Assembly (NCBI GenBank): GCA_900553475.1 | Contig: USEF01000052.1 | Coordinates: 1-9,339 of the forward strand | Direction of reading: 5' to 3' | Source of the DNA: an uncultured Collinsella sp. | Lineage (GTDB): Bacteria; Actinomycetota; Coriobacteriia; Coriobacteriales; Coriobacteriaceae | DNA: 9,339 bases | Shown: positions 1-7,324 of the stretch, in pieces | Position numbering within the stretch: position 1 is the first letter of the stretch | Layout: the number at the start of each line of letters is the position of its first letter | Notes under the pieces: generated by a model | Told to the model about the DNA's origin: nothing | Seen by the model: the letters and a program-made list of their open reading frames with translations, nothing else | Databases searched by the model: none | Position numbers and translations under genes: made by a program

Positions 1-1415
1 TTCAAGTCGATCCGATTATATCCGCCACCCGTATTGCGCGGCGTAGGTCGTTGCGGGCGACTCTGCGGCGCCGGTCGCGGACGGGCATCCGACTCCGAAG
101 CAAAACCGTTCAAGACGGTAAAACCGCCACGCGACGAGCGCTCCCCACGTGTATGGGGAACACCGGCGGTGCTCTCGTCCATAACGGCAAAGCTATCGCG
201 ACGACGATCGTATTCATCGCGTCGAGCGCTCTCGTGCGAGACGCGCAAAATAAGCCCGGCGAGCATGAGCGACACGATAATCGACGAGCCGCCATAGCTG
301 ATAAACGGCAGCGGCTTACCCGTCATAGGAAACACGTTGAGAATACCCAGCGCGTTGATCAAAAACTGCACCGCGAGGATAACCGCAGAGCCCGAAGCCA
401 TGAGCGCCCCGCGACGATCGGCGGCCTGCTCGGCAATTCGAAACGCCGAGTAGATCAGCATCGCAAACACCAAGAAAAACAGCAGCGTCCCCAAAAAGCC
501 AACCTCCTCGCCAATGATGGCCAGGATGTAGTCGTTGTGTGCCTCGGGCAAATACGAGTACTTCATGGTTGAGTTACCGATACCGCGGCCGAACAGTCCG
601 CCCGAAGCAAACGCCATAATGGCGAGCGTTGCCTGATACCCGTCTCCATATTCATCTGCCCAAGGGTTCAAGAGAACCTGAATGCGCACCATACGGTACG
701 GCTCGACGACAAGAGCGATCACGATGATGACGGCGCCAGCAAGAATCGCACCGATAATGAATTTTGGGTCAAGACCGGCAAAGAGCGCCATGCACATGAT
801 CGTCAACAGAATAATCAGGATGGTGCCAAAGTCGGGCTGAATAAAAATCAAGACGAGCGATATGCCCAAATATAAGCCCATGCCCTTAAGGAACTCATTG
901 ATGTTACCGCCGGGCGAAAACACGCGATCGAGCATGATGGCAGAATAGGCAATGGCAAACGGCTTGAGAAACTCCGATGGCTGAAACTGAATGCCGGCAA
1001 TGCTCAGCCAACGCGTAGCGCCACGGCCGCCGCTACCAAAGAGGAACACCGCAAGCAGCAAGATCATCATAGCGATAAGGGCAAGTTTAAGCGCCCCTTC
1101 GCCAAACCAGCTATCGGGTGCAACGCGCGCGATGAACTCGAGGGCAGCAACACCGACGACAGTGAACATAAACTGCCGGAACAAAAAGTAGGTCGCGGAG
1201 TCGTTCTCGTGAAGCGCCTCGACTGAAGAAGCCGAGTACACCATAAGCAGGCCAAAACAGACCAGCGAGAACAGGCAGGTCAAAAAGACCAGGCGGGGTC
1301 GCATGATACGTGCGGGGACGCCGGCGATATAACGTTCGCCGATGCCCTGCGTGCGACGACCGGCGCGCGGCGTGATGCACTGCGAGGAAGCACGGTCCGA
1401 GTCGGGCCTCCTCAT
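1..1415 (-). CDS. ftsW: FtsW, septal peptidoglycan glycosyltransferase (SEDS family), 3' end cut by window edge
   Basis: This gene encodes a SEDS-family membrane enzyme that polymerises lipid II into glycan strands at the division septum, working with an FtsI-type transpeptidase. I translated it by hand: 471 full codons are visible and the frame is still open at base 1. Numbering is from the ATG at 1415. Residues 1-40 are a basic cytoplasmic leader, and multiple hydrophobic segments run from about 41 to 391. Family signatures are GGRGATRWLSIAGIQFQPSE (128-147), the loop NPWADEYGDGYQ (250-261), YLPEAHNDYILAIIGEE (288-304) with the presumed catalytic Asp295, and PLPFISYGGSS (368-378). A tail of at least 80 residues, rich in Arg, Pro, Gly and Ser, follows the last membrane segment. 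The in-frame GTG at 1442 is an alternative start: AGGGG lies 6 nt before it, while the ATG has AGAGGAG 15 nt away. The gene lies just downstream of murD. The division-specific name rather than RodA rests on context. Confidence 0.94.
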   Translation of the reverse strand, partial: MRRPDSDRASSQCITPRAGRRTQGIGERYIAGVPARIMRPRLVFLTCLFSLVCFGLLMVYSASSVEALHENDSATYFLFRQFMFTVVGVAALEFIARVAPDSWFGEGALKLALIAMMILLLAVFLFGSGGRGATRWLSIAGIQFQPSEFLKPFAIAYSAIMLDRVFSPGGNINEFLKGMGLYLGISLVLIFIQPDFGTILIILLTIMCMALFAGLDPKFIIGAILAGAVIIVIALVVEPYRMVRIQVLLNPWADEYGDGYQATLAIMAFASGGLFGRGIGNSTMKYSYLPEAHNDYILAIIGEEVGFLGTLLFFLVFAMLIYSAFRIAEQAADRRGALMASGSAVILAVQFLINALGILNVFPMTGKPLPFISYGGSSIIVSLMLAGLILRVSHESARRDEYDRRRDSFAVMDESTAGVPHTRGERSSRGGFTVLNGFASESDARPRPAPQSRPQRPTPRNTGGGYNRIDL

Positions 1416-1451
1416 ATTCTGTCGGGGGCTCTCCTCTCTCACCGGCAACCC

Positions 1452-2858
1452 CTATTCCATTTGCGTATTGGACGCAGCGGCAAGCTGGGCCACATAGTCC
1501 TTAAACACGCGACCGCGCTCCTCGTAGCCCGAGAACTCATCAAACGAAGAGCAGGCGGGCGACAGTAAGATCACATCGCCGCGGCTCGAGAGCGAACGGG
1601 CAACGTCCACGGCATCGCGCAGGTCGTCGGCCTGGGCGATATCGACATCACCGTCGACATCCGCCTCGTCCATAGCGGCGGTAAAGCGCTCGCGCGCGTC
1701 GCCAAAGCAGACCACCGAGCGAACGTTATCCATCACAACGCGGGCAAAGGACTCGAGCGGCGTGCCCTTATCGTGACCGCCGAGCAGCAAGATCACATCG
1801 TCATCGGGAAACGCCGTCAGGGCCTTTTCGACCGCATCGGTGTTCGTTGCCTTGGAATCGTTAACATAGCGCACGCCATCGATCTCGCCACAGGGCTCAA
1901 CGCGGTGCTCCAGCGGCTGGAACGAGACCAGGCCGCGACACACACCGTCAACATCGGCGCCGACCGTCAGGGCCGCCGTGGCAGCACACAGGGCATTGAT
2001 TACATTGTGATGGCCCGAAATCTTAAGCTCGGACGTATCGACGAGCGGGGTCTCGACGCCCTTCAGGCGAACGACCATCTTGCCATCGCGCACAAATGCG
2101 GCGTCCTCGCCCGCAGGCTCGTCAAAAGCAACCTTGCAGATGCGACGGCCCGGAACATAGATGTACTCATCGAACTCGTGGATACCGGCATCCTCGACGT
2201 CAACAATCACCAGGTCATCGTCGACCATATTCTCGAAGAGCTTAATCTTGGCGAGCGCATAGTTCTTATGGCTCTTATGCCAGCCCAGATGGTCGGGGGT
2301 AATGTTGAGCAGCACCGCCACACGGGGGTGAAGCTCCTGGGTCGTTGCGATCTGATAGCTCGAAAGCTCCGCCACAAACCACTCGTTATGCGCACGGCCA
2401 TCGATCTCGTTCACCGGAGGCTCGCCAATGTTGCCGACAGCAACGCTCGCCTCGCCCGCTGCCTTAAGCAGGTAATCGGTCAGTGACGTGGTTGTCGTCT
2501 TGCCGTTGGTGCCCGTAATGGCAATCCAATTTTGGGGAGACAGACGGTAGGCAAACTCGGGCTCACCCATAATCTGGGCAGCGTGATCACGGCCAGCCTT
2601 AAAGAATGCCGAGAACTCCGAGATGCCCGGACACGTCACGCATACATCAAACGCGCCCTCGACCTGCTCGGTTCCGTAGACAAACGATGCCCCGTGCGCC
2701 TCGAGCGAGCGCGTGGCATCGTTGGGCTCGGACGTGCCGCCACCGTAAACGGTTACGGCACTCACACGCTCGGGATGTGCAAGCGCCCAGCGAGCGACAT
2801 CAAGACCGGACTTACCCTGGCCCAAAACGAGCAGGCTAAAGACATCAGCAAGAGGCAT
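1452..2858 (-). CDS. murD: UDP-N-acetylmuramoyl-L-alanine--D-glutamate ligase (MurD)
   Basis: MurD is a cytoplasmic ATP-dependent ligase that adds D-glutamate to UDP-MurNAc-L-Ala, the second peptide step of the peptidoglycan precursor. At 468 residues it has the usual family length. Visible motifs in order are a glycine-rich N-terminal UDP-binding segment (GQGKSG, 13-18), the ATP P-loop GTNGKTTT (116-123), ELSSYQ (164-169), NITPDHLGWH (185-194), Lys204 at the position normally carbamylated, GHHNVINAL (282-290), LEHRVE (316-321), NDSKATN (333-339), GGHDKG (360-365) and LSPACSSFDEF (432-442). LSPACSSFDEF is typical of MurD and separates it from MurC, MurE and MurF. The ATG at 2858 lies 9 nt past the mraY stop, and that stop is in frame with it, so no earlier start exists. 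No good Shine-Dalgarno is present, so translation is probably coupled to mraY. All expected key motifs are intact. Confidence 0.97.
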   Translation of the reverse strand: MPLADVFSLLVLGQGKSGLDVARWALAHPERVSAVTVYGGGTSEPNDATRSLEAHGASFVYGTEQVEGAFDVCVTCPGISEFSAFFKAGRDHAAQIMGEPEFAYRLSPQNWIAITGTNGKTTTTSLTDYLLKAAGEASVAVGNIGEPPVNEIDGRAHNEWFVAELSSYQIATTQELHPRVAVLLNITPDHLGWHKSHKNYALAKIKLFENMVDDDLVIVDVEDAGIHEFDEYIYVPGRRICKVAFDEPAGEDAAFVRDGKMVVRLKGVETPLVDTSELKISGHHNVINALCAATAALTVGADVDGVCRGLVSFQPLEHRVEPCGEIDGVRYVNDSKATNTDAVEKALTAFPDDDVILLLGGHDKGTPLESFARVVMDNVRSVVCFGDARERFTAAMDEADVDGDVDIAQADDLRDAVDVARSLSSRGDVILLSPACSSFDEFSGYEERGRVFKDYVAQLAAASNTQME

Positions 2859-2867
2859 GAAAGACCA

Positions 2868-3887
2868 CTATCCCAACTGGAAGAACAACGCGAGGCCCAG
2901 GGCTCCGAAGGCCGCGGCGACAATCCAAAAACGGATGACGACCTTGGTCTCGGCCCAGCCCTTCTTTTCGAAATGATGATGAATGGGCGCCATAAGGAAG
3001 ACGCGCTTGTGCGTAAAGTGGAAATAGACGACCTGGATCATGACCGACAGGGTCTCGACGATAAACAGACCGCCGATGATGAGGGAAACGACTTCGGTGT
3101 TGGTCATGATGGAGGTGCAGGCAAAAGCGGCACCCAGGGCAAGCGAGCCGGTATCGCCCATAAAGATGCTCGCCGGATAGCAGTTGAACCACAAAAATCC
3201 CAGGCAGGCGCCGGCGCACGCCGTGCAGAAGATGGACAGGTTCACATCGCCGTGCAAAAACGCCATGGCAGCCATGGCCAGCATGGCGATCATGGCGGTG
3301 CCGCCGGCAAGACCGTCCAAGCCGTCGGTGAGGTTTACGGCGTTGGAAAGGCCCGCGATCATCAGCCAGCAAAAGACAAGGTAGAGCCACGGAAAAGAGA
3401 GGCCGCAAATGGTGGTCGAGAGCACACCAAGGTCGATCGTCAGGCCACCGGGGAAACGAATCTCGGGGGCGACGCCGCACCAGTTGACGGCAAGCACGGT
3501 AAAGGTAACGCAGATGAGGGTAAGGCCAATCATCTTGGCGTGAGGCGTCAGGCCGAGCGAGCGGCCGTGCGTGACAGAAGTCAGGTCGTCGATGAGGCCA
3601 AGAACGCCGGTTGCCAGCGTGGCGAGCAGCACAAGCACGAGCTCGGTGGTGAGCTTTCCCATCAAAAGGCAGGTCAGCGAAACGGCAACCAGGATGATGA
3701 CGCCACCCATGGTGGGCGTGCCCTGCTTAATCAGGTGACGCTTGGGGCCATCGGCGCGAACCTGCTGGCCGATGCCCTCGACCTTCAGGAGCTTAATCCA
3801 CCACGGCATAAGCAGCATCGCGATGACGGCGGCGATGCCCAATCCCAAAAATGCCTGGTACGTAGGATACGAAGGATTGCCGAACAT
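2868..3887 (-). CDS. mraY: Phospho-N-acetylmuramoyl-pentapeptide-transferase (MraY)
   Basis: MraY is an integral membrane enzyme that transfers phospho-MurNAc-pentapeptide from UDP to undecaprenyl phosphate, giving lipid I at the inner face of the membrane. The protein has 339 residues, slightly shorter than the E. coli enzyme but within the Gram-positive range, with about ten hydrophobic segments. Signatures are KQGTPTMGG (54-62), the Asp pair at 100-101, NAVNLTDGLDGLA (182-194), NCYPASIFMGDTGSLALG (235-252) with the presumed active-site Asp245, and PIHHHFEKKGWAE (301-313). The HHH motif is diagnostic for MraY as opposed to WecA/TagO relatives. The ATG at 3887 is only 3 nt after the murF stop, and a GGAAGG sequence lies 13 nt upstream inside murF, so the two genes are probably translated together. 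A membrane helix at about 198-210 is a Met/Ala repeat (MIAMLAMAAMAF), seen in the DNA as repeated atggc units. Confidence 0.97.
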   Translation of the reverse strand: MFGNPSYPTYQAFLGLGIAAVIAMLLMPWWIKLLKVEGIGQQVRADGPKRHLIKQGTPTMGGVIILVAVSLTCLLMGKLTTELVLVLLATLATGVLGLIDDLTSVTHGRSLGLTPHAKMIGLTLICVTFTVLAVNWCGVAPEIRFPGGLTIDLGVLSTTICGLSFPWLYLVFCWLMIAGLSNAVNLTDGLDGLAGGTAMIAMLAMAAMAFLHGDVNLSIFCTACAGACLGFLWFNCYPASIFMGDTGSLALGAAFACTSIMTNTEVVSLIIGGLFIVETLSVMIQVVYFHFTHKRVFLMAPIHHHFEKKGWAETKVVIRFWIVAAAFGALGLALFFQLG

Positions 3888-3890
3888 GGA

Positions 3891-5315
3891 CTAGCACACA
3901 CCTTCCACAAAGCGATCGAGCTCAACGAAGCGTGAGCCCTTGACCAGCACGACATCATGCTGCTCAAGAGCGCCGCCCATACGGTCGAGCACCTGCTGAT
4001 AGTCGGAGAACACCTGAATGCGGTCCTCATCCATACCCATCATGCGCGCGGCCTCGGCCATACGCTGGGCAAGCTCACCGCCGACACATGCGAGCATATC
4101 GAGCTTCTTGGCCGCCGCATAGGCGCCCACCAGCTCATGCATGCGAGGAGCCTCGTCGCCCATCTCGCCCATCTCGCCCAGAACCGCCATGCGCGAACCC
4201 GTGCACGAAAGCGAACACAGCAGGTCGAGGCCGGCTGCCATCGATTCGGCACTGGCGTTATATGAGTCGTCGATGACGCGAGCGCCGCTCTTGGCGCGCT
4301 TGATTTCCTGGCGATGCCCGGTAACCGTAAGACCCCTAAAGGCGGCATCGATCTGCTCGGGCGTCACGCCAAGACGATAGGCAACCGCCGCGGCCTTGAC
4401 GGCATTGGGAACGGACTGCGCGCCGGGAATGGCAAGCAGTGTGTCGATAGTCTCGCCCAAGCCAAAATCGAGCGTAAAGACCGGGCGTCCCTCGTCATCA
4501 ATGCGAATGTCGCACGCACGGACCTCATCGTCGTCCGAGACGCCCGCAAGCATCACGTCGACGCCCGCAGGCGCGGCAAAGGTGTCGCGGATGAACGGAG
4601 TAAAGTCGTCCTCACCACCCAAAACCAGCAACGGGAGAAGGTCTCCGGCGGCGCACATGCCGCCAACAATCTCGGATTTGGCACGAGCGATATTCTCGCG
4701 ACTGCCCAGAATACCGATATGGGAGGTGCCGATCTTGGTCACAATGGCAAGGTTGGGATTGGCGGACTGAGACATGCGCTCAATCTCGTGGAAATGGTTC
4801 ATGCCCATCTCGAGCACCAGAACCTCGGTGTCGGCAGGGGCCGCCAGCACCGTGAGCGGCATACCGATCAGGTTGTTGTAGTTACCCTTGGTTGCCCAAA
4901 CGCGATAGCGCTTGGCGAGCACCGCGGCGAGCACGTCCTTGGTCGTCGTCTTGCCGATAGAGCCGGTAATGCCAATTACCAGGCAGCCAAGCTCCAAACG
5001 ATAAGCGTGAGCCAGGCGCAGCAAAAACTCCTCGGGGTCATCGGTATGCAGGATGGCGCAGCCCTTCTCATGGGCCAGCGAAAGCAGCTCGGCATCGGGC
5101 TCGCGCGTCATCACGACGGCGCCGGCACCCGACTCGATGGCACGGGAAGCAAAGTCGTTGCCGTCGACCTTTTCACCCGGGAAGGCGACGAATATCGTGC
5201 CCTCCTCAACCTGGCGCGAGTCGATAACGCAACCGCGGCACACCCGATCGGCTTCTCCCGTCACGGTTCGGGCCCCTGTTGCGGCCGCGAGGTTGTTGAC
5301 GGCGATCTCTATCAT
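3891..5315 (-). CDS. murF: UDP-N-acetylmuramoyl-tripeptide--D-alanyl-D-alanine ligase (MurF)
   Basis: MurF is a cytoplasmic ATP-dependent ligase that adds the D-Ala-D-Ala dipeptide to UDP-MurNAc-tripeptide, completing the soluble precursor. The 474 residues match the family. An N-terminal UDP-binding domain contains DSRQVEEGTIFVAFPGEKVDG (32-52, in the pattern shared by MurE and MurF). After it come the P-loop GITGSIGKTTTKD (115-127), GNYNNLIGMPLT (144-155), EMGMNHFHEI (169-178), GTSHIGILGSRENIARAKSEI (196-216), VPNAVKAAA (302-310), IDDSYNASAESM (348-359), LGEMGEMGDE (379-388) and VLVKGSR (456-462). NYNNxIGxPLT together with the DDSYNA and GEMGE motifs favours MurF over MurE. The ATG at 5315 has a strong AGGGGAG 5 nt upstream. 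It follows a 126-bp gap and starts a tightly packed block with mraY, murD and ftsW. The upstream gap may hold a separate promoter. No defect is seen. Confidence 0.97.
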   Translation of the reverse strand: MIEIAVNNLAAATGARTVTGEADRVCRGCVIDSRQVEEGTIFVAFPGEKVDGNDFASRAIESGAGAVVMTREPDAELLSLAHEKGCAILHTDDPEEFLLRLAHAYRLELGCLVIGITGSIGKTTTKDVLAAVLAKRYRVWATKGNYNNLIGMPLTVLAAPADTEVLVLEMGMNHFHEIERMSQSANPNLAIVTKIGTSHIGILGSRENIARAKSEIVGGMCAAGDLLPLLVLGGEDDFTPFIRDTFAAPAGVDVMLAGVSDDDEVRACDIRIDDEGRPVFTLDFGLGETIDTLLAIPGAQSVPNAVKAAAVAYRLGVTPEQIDAAFRGLTVTGHRQEIKRAKSGARVIDDSYNASAESMAAGLDLLCSLSCTGSRMAVLGEMGEMGDEAPRMHELVGAYAAAKKLDMLACVGGELAQRMAEAARMMGMDEDRIQVFSDYQQVLDRMGGALEQHDVVLVKGSRFVELDRFVEGVC

Positions 5316-5320
5316 TGCAG

Positions 5321-5327
5321 CTCCCCT
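5321..5327 (-). promoter_or_regulatory. Strong ribosome binding site of murF
   Basis: AGGGGAG on the minus strand lies 5 nt before the murF ATG at 5315. It fixes that start and contrasts with the weak sites before mraY and murD. Confidence 0.75.
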
Positions 5328-5352
5328 GTAAACCTAATAATGCTATCGGCGT

Positions 5353-5381
5353 ATTGTATCCCAGCGCCGCACATGCGTGGT
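5353..5381 (-). promoter_or_regulatory. Possible promoter for the murF block
   Basis: A TACAAT hexamer at 5353-5358 (5 of 6 matches to TATAAT) lies 37 nt before the murF ATG. At a 17-nt spacer the -35 position reads ACCACG, which is a poor match to TTGACA, so the promoter would be weak or activator-dependent. A 5-bp dyad (CGGCG-N13-CGCCG, 5347-5369) surrounds the -10 element. The call rests on position and one hexamer only. Confidence 0.35.
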
Positions 5382-5393
5382 GCAGGGCATGTG
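5370..5393. repeat. Perfect inverted repeat CACATGC-N10-GCATGTG, operator-like
   Basis: Two perfect 7-bp arms (5370-5376 and 5387-5393) are separated by 10 bp, so the arm centres are about 17 bp apart. The repeat covers the expected -35 region of the candidate murF promoter. Part of it can pair in another way: GCGTGGT at 5375-5381 is the reverse complement of ACCACGC at 5417-5423, so two exclusive RNA stems are conceivable. It could be a protein operator, an mRNA structure or chance. The symmetry is directly visible, but the function is a guess. Confidence 0.4.
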
Positions 5394-5441
5394 AACACCC
5401 TCATATGGGACAACAAACCACGCCCCAAAGATTGTAACCCC

Positions 5442-7307
5442 CTACTTCGTGTGCGGGATACCCAGCACGTCGAGCGCGTTGGCCATAATGGACTGGAACG
5501 GCACCGCAGCGGCATCTGAGCCGCTCGGCGTTCCGTCGAGCGTGATATAGCACAGCACCTTGGGCGATTGTGCCGGTGCAAAGCCCATAAAGGACGACAT
5601 GTAGTTCTCCTTGAGGTAGCCGCCGTTCTCGTCGGCACGTTCGGCCGTACCGGTCTTACCCGCCACGTCATAGCCGTCAACCGCGCCGCCAACGCCCGTT
5701 CCCTCGGACACGACCGTCTGCATGCACGATGTCACCTGGGATGCGGCATCCTCAGAAATCGCGCGCTCGCCTTCGCCCCAGTCCTTCTCGTCGCCCTTGC
5801 TGGACTTATAGAAGTGCGGGGTCATCATCACGCCGCCGTTGGCGATACCGCCCACGGCACGTGCGACCTCAATCGGCGAGACGGACAGTGCCTGTCCAAA
5901 GCTCATCGAGCCCAGCGTGGCGCCGTCATACTGGTCACGCTCCTTGACGATACCCAGGCTCTCGCCCGGAAAATCGACACCCGAGCTGTGACCGATGCCC
6001 CACTTGTCCACATAGGCGGCAAAGTCGTCGGCACCGATCTTGCGCCCCACTAGGACAAAGCCCACGTTGGACGAACGGCGCATCATCTCGCGCACATCCA
6101 TGGTCATGGCATAGTCGCGCTTGTCGGCATCGGTGACGGTATCGTCGCCCACCTTAATGCTCGCCGGCACCTCAAACGACGTACTCGATCGCACGACGCC
6201 CAAGTCGAAGCCGGCGCCCGCCACGAGCGTCTTAAAGACCGAGCCGGGCTCGTAGGCGTCGGTGACCAGACGCAGGTTCATATCCTCGGTCTTGGCGTTC
6301 TCCAGATCGGTCTGGTCGTAGGTCGGGTACGAGCAGGCTGCCAAGATCTCGCCTGTCGTAGGATCGGTGACCAGCGCCGAGCCGTTCTTGGCCTTAGTCT
6401 TCTCAACTGCCTCTGCCAGGGCATCCTCGGCCGCTCGCTGGATATTGACGTCGAGCGTCGTCACGATGTCAACGCCGTCGACCGCAGCCACCTTTTTATA
6501 GGCACCGCCCGCGATATAGCTGCCGTCCCTCGCGCGCTCGCGTACGAGAGAACCGTTCGTGCCGGTCAGAAGCTTGTTGTATTGCTTTTCGAGACCCGTC
6601 AAGCCGTCGTTGTCTACATTCACTACACCCAGCACCTGCGATGCCAGATTGCCGTATGGATATACGCGCTTCATGGCCTGCTCATAAAGCACGCCGGGCA
6701 GGTTCTTCTTCTCCAGCGCCGCAACATCGTCTTCGTCCACCTGACGCTTGATATACACCCAGGTTCCATCGGACTCAACGAGCTTGCGGCAGGTCTTTTT
6801 ATCGATTCCAGTTGCCTTGACCAGCGCCGACACCGTCTTGTCAACATCCTCGACAAGCTGCGGGTTCACGGCGATGTTGCGACATTCGACCGACGACGCC
6901 AACACGTTGCCGTTGCGGTCGTAGATGGTGCCGCGTTTGGCATAGAGGGTCTGCGCAAGCAGGCGGCGCGCATCGGCACGCTCGCGCAGTTTATCGGCTT
7001 CGACAATTTGATAGTCGGCAAGGCGAAAGACACCCAAGCCCAAGCCAAGCCCGATGAAGCCCATGACGGCTTTGCGGCGAGGCAGAGGCGCGCCTGTGAG
7101 CCATTCGGTCGACGAACTCTTGCGCGACCTGGTGTTATGCACTTGAGGGCCGCCCGAGCCGCGAAGTCGCGACGCCGGGTCGTTGCCACGGGACTGCCCG
7201 GCGTTGTAAGATTGCCGACCCGTTCCTTGATAACCAGAACGTCCCCGCGACGAGGGACGTCCAGAACCGCGGCCCCCATCGGAACCGCGGCGATAGTCAT
7301 TTGTCAT
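5442..7307 (-). CDS. ftsI: Class B penicillin-binding protein, FtsI/PbpB-type septal transpeptidase
   Basis: This is a membrane-anchored D,D-transpeptidase that crosslinks peptidoglycan during septation, the expected partner of FtsW. The 621 residues divide into a Gly/Arg/Ser-rich cytoplasmic tail (1-70), one membrane anchor (about 79-95), a dimerisation domain beginning near RGTIYDRNGNVLA (125-137), and a C-terminal penicillin-binding domain. Active-site motifs are intact: SVFK (356-359, nucleophile Ser356), SSN (412-414) and KTGT (551-554). The protein ends about 67 residues after KTGT and has no PASTA repeats, unlike many Gram-positive relatives. The ATG at 7307 lies 17 nt after the ftsL-like stop, with no clear Shine-Dalgarno, so coupling to the upstream gene is likely. 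FtsI identity rather than an elongation PBP2 rests mainly on its place in the dcw cluster. A spoVD-like role is less likely without PASTA domains or other sporulation signs. Confidence 0.93.
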   Translation of the reverse strand: MTNDYRRGSDGGRGSGRPSSRGRSGYQGTGRQSYNAGQSRGNDPASRLRGSGGPQVHNTRSRKSSSTEWLTGAPLPRRKAVMGFIGLGLGLGVFRLADYQIVEADKLRERADARRLLAQTLYAKRGTIYDRNGNVLASSVECRNIAVNPQLVEDVDKTVSALVKATGIDKKTCRKLVESDGTWVYIKRQVDEDDVAALEKKNLPGVLYEQAMKRVYPYGNLASQVLGVVNVDNDGLTGLEKQYNKLLTGTNGSLVRERARDGSYIAGGAYKKVAAVDGVDIVTTLDVNIQRAAEDALAEAVEKTKAKNGSALVTDPTTGEILAACSYPTYDQTDLENAKTEDMNLRLVTDAYEPGSVFKTLVAGAGFDLGVVRSSTSFEVPASIKVGDDTVTDADKRDYAMTMDVREMMRRSSNVGFVLVGRKIGADDFAAYVDKWGIGHSSGVDFPGESLGIVKERDQYDGATLGSMSFGQALSVSPIEVARAVGGIANGGVMMTPHFYKSSKGDEKDWGEGERAISEDAASQVTSCMQTVVSEGTGVGGAVDGYDVAGKTGTAERADENGGYLKENYMSSFMGFAPAQSPKVLCYITLDGTPSGSDAAAVPFQSIMANALDVLGIPHTK

Positions 7308-7324
7308 ACTCAGCTACCGTCTTG

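Larger units (their letters stand above)
5316..5441. other. Intergenic gap between the transpeptidase gene and murF, where murE commonly lies
   Basis: This 126-bp stretch is the largest noncoding interval in the window. It contains no ORF of useful length and no recognisable murE remnant. On the minus strand it holds two TACAAT sequences (5353-5358 and 5434-5439), three overlapping inverted repeats and a strong ribosome binding site for murF. No stem followed by a run of T is visible, so I do not call a terminator. It most likely allows extra or separate expression of the murF-mraY-murD-ftsW block. Confidence 0.7.

Noticed and set aside
1111..1380. Minus-strand 89-codon frame overlapping the start of ftsW
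   Set aside because: It is out of frame with ftsW, whose own frame carries the SEDS motifs throughout.
3265..3300. Repeated atggc/ccatgg units resembling a tandem repeat
   Set aside because: They encode the Met/Ala-rich membrane helix of MraY (MIAMLAMAAMAF) in an intact gene. The units are irregular.
2532..3935. A 467-codon open frame on the plus strand covering mraY and part of murD and murF
   Set aside because: It is antisense to genes with full family motifs, its translation is Gly/Arg/His/Gln-rich without any domain, and it crosses gene boundaries. It results from GC-rich codon use on the minus strand.
4153..4180. Short 9-bp tandem duplication (cgcccatct units)
   Set aside because: It encodes GEMGEMGDE, which matches the normal conserved GDMGELG-type motif of MurF, so it is not an expansion.
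4314..5519. A 401-codon open frame on the plus strand over murF and the intergenic gap
   Set aside because: It is antisense to murF, has no recognisable motif, and its composition is that of a shadow frame.
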